From contig CAJTMX010000022.1 in the NCBI GenBank assembly GCA_910577235.1, forward strand, positions 1 to 64,000: 64,000 nucleotides of DNA. The letters run 5' to 3'. Below, in pieces: positions 61,346 through 64,000 of the stretch. The notes beneath the pieces are model-generated. The model made no database searches. It saw nothing but the letters and a program-made list of their open reading frames with translations, and was not told the origin of the DNA. Both the position numbers and the translations under genes were made by a program. Positions within the stretch are counted from its first letter, which is position 1, and each line of letters opens with the position of its first letter. This DNA comes from an uncultured Acetatifactor sp. Lineage in GTDB: Bacteria > Bacillota > Clostridia > Lachnospirales > Lachnospiraceae.

Positions 61346-61777
61346 TTACTTGCAGATCACCGGCTGATCCAGATATTCGGTTTTTATCACTATATAGGGG
61401 AAAGACGGAGACTTATTTCCTTTTTCCGACACATCCGGCCCCAGCAGCGTGGTCTGGACATGAATAGCCTCCTCCGTCAGGTACAGTTCATCCACTGTGA
61501 TGCTGTAGCCGCCGGTCTCCTGCCTTCCGTAACCCACGCATATGTATAGATTCTTATTGTCGGAGTAGGTCATCTTAAAGGTTTCCCCTTTGCGCTCCTC
61601 GATCATGGTGGCCAGCTCCGCAGGCACCATCTCCTCCCCAAGTATGGTAAAATCCAGATCCCGCAGCTTGACTTCCTCCGTGCTCATCAGGCCGCAGCCG
61701 CACAAGCCGCACAGCAAGCCCAGACACAACAGCAGCGCCGCCGCCTTTTTCCCACTCTTTAAAATATGCTGTCTCAT
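61346..61777 (-). CDS. PrcB-like lipoprotein
   Basis: This 143-residue lipoprotein has a signal peptide with lipobox LCGC near residue 28. The mature part ends in a domain like the C-terminal domain of PrcB (protease complex subunit): KNLYICVGYGRQETGGYSIT, VDELYLTEEAIHVQTTLLGP, then SPSFPYIVIKTEYLDQPV. In Treponema PrcB is part of the dentilisin protease complex; in Firmicutes the domain is found in orphan lipoproteins of unknown role. It is followed by a strong terminator. Its RBS is weak. Confidence 0.75.
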   Translation of the reverse strand: MRQHILKSGKKAAALLLCLGLLCGLCGCGLMSTEEVKLRDLDFTILGEEMVPAELATMIEERKGETFKMTYSDNKNLYICVGYGRQETGGYSITVDELYLTEEAIHVQTTLLGPDVSEKGNKSPSFPYIVIKTEYLDQPVICK

Positions 61778-61872
61778 AATGGTTCATCCCGGTTGTTTTA
61801 ATTAAACTTATGTACACATCCGGGAAAATATGCTATACTGAGTGAAATGCGGATTTTCACATAGGAGGCCTT

Positions 61873-62625
61873 ATGATCAGATTTATACTGGTATTACTTT
61901 TTGTCTTTCTGTTTTTGATATTGTCCATGCCCCTGATGCTGGCGGAGTGGATCATAGGAAAGTTCAATCCACAGCTGCGGGACAAAAGCTCCCTGGCTAT
62001 CGTCAACTGGGCATTCCGCGGGGTGATACGCATCTCCGGCACCAAAGTCATCGTCAAGGGCGAGGAGAATGTGCCCCGGGATACCGCAGTGCTGTATGTG
62101 GGCAATCACCGGAGCTATTTTGATATCATCCTGACCTATGTGCGGGTTCCCCGGCCCACCGGCTATGTGGCAAAATTGGAAATGCTGCGGTACCCGCTGC
62201 TGAATGTATGGATGCACTTCCTGCACTGCCTGTTTCTGGACCGCAAGGATATCAAAAAGGGCTTGAAAACCATATTAAAAGGTGTGGAAAAGGCAAAGTC
62301 CGGCATCTCCATCTGTATCTTCCCCGAGGGTACCCGCAACGGCACCGATCAGGACTTCCTGCCTTTCCACGAGGGAAGTTTCAAGATCGCGGAAAAAGCG
62401 GACGTACCGGTCCTCCCGATCACGATGGTGGGAACCAACGGTATCTTTGAGGATCATATGCCCCGCATCAAAAGACAGACTGTGATCATAGAATACGGCA
62501 AGCCTTTCCATATCAAGGATCTGGACAAAGACACCCGCAAGAATCTCAGCGCCTACGTACAGGGCATCATGTCCGAAGCTTACCACCGCAATCTGCAGGA
62601 ATTGGCAGACATGAAAGCCAGTTGA
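61873..62625 (+). CDS. plsC: 1-acyl-sn-glycerol-3-phosphate acyltransferase
   Basis: This 250-residue membrane-associated enzyme adds the second acyl chain in phosphatidic acid synthesis. It has an N-terminal hydrophobic helix (residues 2-28) and the acyltransferase motifs NHRSYFD (NHxxxxD), LFLDRKDIKKG, FPEGTRNGTD and a later VPVLPITMVGTN. AGGAGG is seven bases upstream of the ATG. Confidence 0.93.
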   Translation: MIRFILVLLFVFLFLILSMPLMLAEWIIGKFNPQLRDKSSLAIVNWAFRGVIRISGTKVIVKGEENVPRDTAVLYVGNHRSYFDIILTYVRVPRPTGYVAKLEMLRYPLLNVWMHFLHCLFLDRKDIKKGLKTILKGVEKAKSGISICIFPEGTRNGTDQDFLPFHEGSFKIAEKADVPVLPITMVGTNGIFEDHMPRIKRQTVIIEYGKPFHIKDLDKDTRKNLSAYVQGIMSEAYHRNLQELADMKAS

Positions 62626-62645
62626 GGAAAAGGGCGGCGGAGTTT

Positions 62646-62890
62646 TTACAGACGCTTAGAGAGCTGTTTCACCAGTATTTCCGCCGCCTTCTCCACCGTA
62701 TATATCAAGTCAAAGGTCAGGTCATAATCTTCCCCAGACCTCTGCTATCTGCTTAGTAGCTTTCTCAAAACCCCTTATTTTCCAATACTTCAGCGCCAAA
62801 AAATTCGTCCCTAATATGGAAGAAGAGTGGACGGGAAACCGAAAAACCACCGAATATCTGATGGAGCTGTATCCTAATATTGAGAACTGA
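62646..62890. pseudogene. two short gene relics downstream of plsC
   Basis: On the minus strand, 62646-62741 reads a plausible protein end (GEDYDLTFDLIYTVEKAAEI, then LVKQLSKRL and a stop) reminiscent of the C-terminus of a nucleotide kinase, with a stop right before it. On the plus strand, about 62780-62890 reads QYFSAKKFVPNMEEEWTGNR then KTTEYLMELYPNIEN and a stop, with no start. Both look like truncated ends of lost genes at the edge of an inserted segment. Confidence 0.35.
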
Positions 62891-62961
62891 TATGCAAAGT
62901 ACAGGTTCTGTCAAATCTTTAATCCACCCACATGCAAGCAGCTTAAGCAACCAGATGGATA

Positions 62962-62984
62962 ATCCCTTACCGACTGTAAGGGAT
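62962..62984 (+). repeat. conserved hairpin, copy 1
   Basis: A 9-bp stem, ATCCCTTAC with GTAAGGGAT, carries the loop and 3' strand GACTGTAAG and is followed by GATATTAACC. It lies 40 bases before a small ORF. A second version with a different but still paired stem is at 63284-63302. Confidence 0.6.
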
Positions 62985-63023
62985 ATTAACCATAAATATA
63001 TTATATCAAAAGGAGATAAAACT

Positions 63024-63236
63024 ATGTTCACTTACTTAAAAATGAAGAAACATGAATGGAAGGTCAAGGCGTTTCTCTATGGCGCAGTCGCTGCCCTCCT
63101 TGACAACCAGAAGGACGTGCTGGAATTGGTGCAGAAAATGTATATTGCCCTGAAGGACGTTCCCGCCGACGAGCTGCAGAAAGAGTTTGTAGACAGGCTG
63201 ACGGAGACCATCCATGAAGAAAAAAAGGATGACTGA
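63024..63236 (+). CDS. small helical protein of unknown function
   Basis: This 70-residue protein starts at an ATG with AGGAGAT eight bases upstream. It is helical and charged with a mild hydrophobic centre (AFLYGAVAALLDNQKDVLEL) and an acidic/basic tail. No family was recognised. It sits between two hairpin elements and upstream of a tape-measure-like gene, so it may belong to a phage-derived module. Confidence 0.65.
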   Translation: MFTYLKMKKHEWKVKAFLYGAVAALLDNQKDVLELVQKMYIALKDVPADELQKEFVDRLTETIHEEKKDD

Positions 63237-63283
63237 TCTGCCGCCCCGCTGTTGCGGCACCCTGCGCCCAAGGACGGTGAGCC

Positions 63284-63302
63284 ACCACTGACTGTAAGTG
63301 GT
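63284..63302 (+). repeat. conserved hairpin, copy 2
   Basis: ACCACT pairs with AGTGGT around a loop containing GACTGTA, followed by ATTGAACC. Compared with copy 1 the GACTGTAAG core is kept while both stem arms have changed together, which suggests selection for the structure. Confidence 0.6.
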
Positions 63303-63318
63303 ATTGAACCTATTCATA

Positions 63319-63390
63319 GTAGACGATTGCGAAACTCTCTCCGCAAGTGACGGGATGTGCATTAAAAAAGAGGCGTTTTGCAATCACCTG
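63319..63390. mobile_element. short relative of the hairpin element at 7061-7203
   Basis: The left end (TAGACGATTGCGAAACTC, 63320-63337) is 16/18 identical to the terminal repeat of the 7-kb element, the right end (63373-63390) is 14/18 identical, and the internal 12-mer CAAGTGACGGGA recurs exactly (7086-7097 and 63344-63355). The ends pair to form a hairpin. No target duplication was seen here. Confidence 0.6.
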
Positions 63391-63422
63391 TAAACACACA
63401 GTAAAAGGAGGTAATTACATAT

Positions 63423-64000
63423 ATGGATGATTCTACGATAAAACTCCAGGCAAAACTGGATCAGACAAAATCCATAAAGAACATAAACGCCGATATTGAC
63501 AAACTCCAAGATAAGATCGTCAAGCTGGAGATCAAAACAGAGATTGATCCGAAGGCAATAAACAAATCCAAATCTCTGCTTCAATACCTGGCCAACGGCG
63601 CAAAGAAATTGACGTCATGGTTAAATAGCACCGTTACCTTTGCGAATGTTTTTAAAAAAACTTATGAGGCAATACAGGCTATCAAAGAGCTGGATACAGC
63701 ACTCACCGACTTAAAGATGACGACGCAAATATCGGATCGCCAACTGGAAAAAATATATCAGTCTGCCAATGACACCGCCCGGCAGATGGGCGTAACAACC
63801 AAGGAGATCATACAGCAGACCGCAGCCTGGTCCCGGCTGGGTATCTCCACATCCGAGGCGGCCGCAAAGCTTGCCGAATATTCTTCCATGTTTGCGGCCA
63901 TATCTCCCGGTATGAGCCTGGATACCGCTACGAAAGGGCTTTCTTCCGTAATGAACGCGTTTAAGATCGGGCTAAAGGATACGGATGCTGTTGTGGACGG
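63423..64000 (+). CDS. phage tail tape-measure-like protein (5' part)
   Basis: The first 192 residues are visible; the gene continues beyond the window. After a coiled-coil start (LQAKLDQTKSIKNINADIDK) comes the N-terminal domain of TP901-type tape-measure proteins: FANVFKKTYEAIQAIKELDT, ALTDLKMTTQISDRQLEKIY, RQMGVTTKEIIQQTAAWSRLG and the repeated small-residue helix GMSLDTATKGLSSVMNAFKI. GGAGG lies 12 bases upstream of the ATG. It suggests a prophage or tail-like particle locus to the right. Neighbouring structural genes normally seen before it (major tail, chaperones) are absent on the left. Confidence 0.75.
   Translation, partial: MDDSTIKLQAKLDQTKSIKNINADIDKLQDKIVKLEIKTEIDPKAINKSKSLLQYLANGAKKLTSWLNSTVTFANVFKKTYEAIQAIKELDTALTDLKMTTQISDRQLEKIYQSANDTARQMGVTTKEIIQQTAAWSRLGISTSEAAAKLAEYSSMFAAISPGMSLDTATKGLSSVMNAFKIGLKDTDAVVD

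Noticed and set aside
1..64000. tRNA or rRNA genes
   Set aside because: I looked for T-arm GGTTCGA-type sequences with flanking stems in the gaps between genes and found none; a tRNAscan run would settle this.

Overview
The window looks like a chromosomal segment of a Gram-positive, spore-forming, anaerobic Clostridia, most likely a Lachnospiraceae-type gut bacterium. The evidence is strong AGGAGG ribosome binding sites with frequent TTG/GTG starts, lipoboxed solute-binding proteins, LplABC-type sugar ABC genes under a YesMN-type two-component system, a DUF3794/LysM spore-type protein, the MEP pathway (ispE), pyrK-pyrD, and a sigma-28-like promoter. No rRNA or tRNA gene was recognised. Most genes from about 15 kb to 62 kb lie on the minus strand.

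Layout. 0-12 kb: a promoter, a roughly 210-nt putative structured RNA and its terminator, then two heterodimeric ABC exporters in opposite orientation (404-4011 plus, 8289-11866 minus). Between them lie a propeller-like solute-binding lipoprotein, a relic of the same family, and an XRE/TPR regulator whose leader carries a hairpin-forming mobile element with 11-bp target duplications. 12-15 kb: ridA, a broken XRE gene, and an XRE / ImmA-IrrE protease / PIN-like cassette. 15-30 kb: housekeeping genes (trkH-trkA, a GH4 glycosidase, an NlpC/P60 hydrolase, asnS, an extracellular trigger-factor-like foldase, cardiolipin synthase, a DUF1934 protein, murI, a GntR regulator, ispE), with a decayed type I-C-like CRISPR array between murI and the DUF1934 gene. 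30-32.4 kb: a second propeller/solute-binding lipoprotein with a small Cys-rich partner.

32.9-45.3 kb is the most unusual region. It is an apparent eleven-gene minus-strand operon led by a LytTR regulator: two long coiled-coil proteins without signal peptides, each with a hydrophobic hairpin and resembling two-component alpha-helical pore-forming toxins; an HExxH exported metalloprotease; a helical protein; an amidase-lysozyme (endolysin-like); two DUF2589 proteins; a small unknown protein; a 1118-residue fusion of a membrane acyltransferase-like domain, an extracellular sensor, HAMP, a SpoIIE-type phosphatase and an RsbW-type kinase; and a STAS anti-sigma antagonist. I read it as a signal-gated, possibly lysis-released effector system and know of no description of it.

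45.7-62.6 kb: a putatively sigma-28-driven secreted-type protein, the DUF3794/LysM protein, pyrK-pyrD, an AraC regulator with two VOC-family genes, pyrC, a CUT1 sugar ABC operon with its histidine kinase and response regulator, a PrcB-like lipoprotein and plsC. 62.6-64 kb: gene relics, then a small ORF and the start of a phage tail tape-measure-like gene, each preceded by conserved hairpins; the last gene runs off the window.
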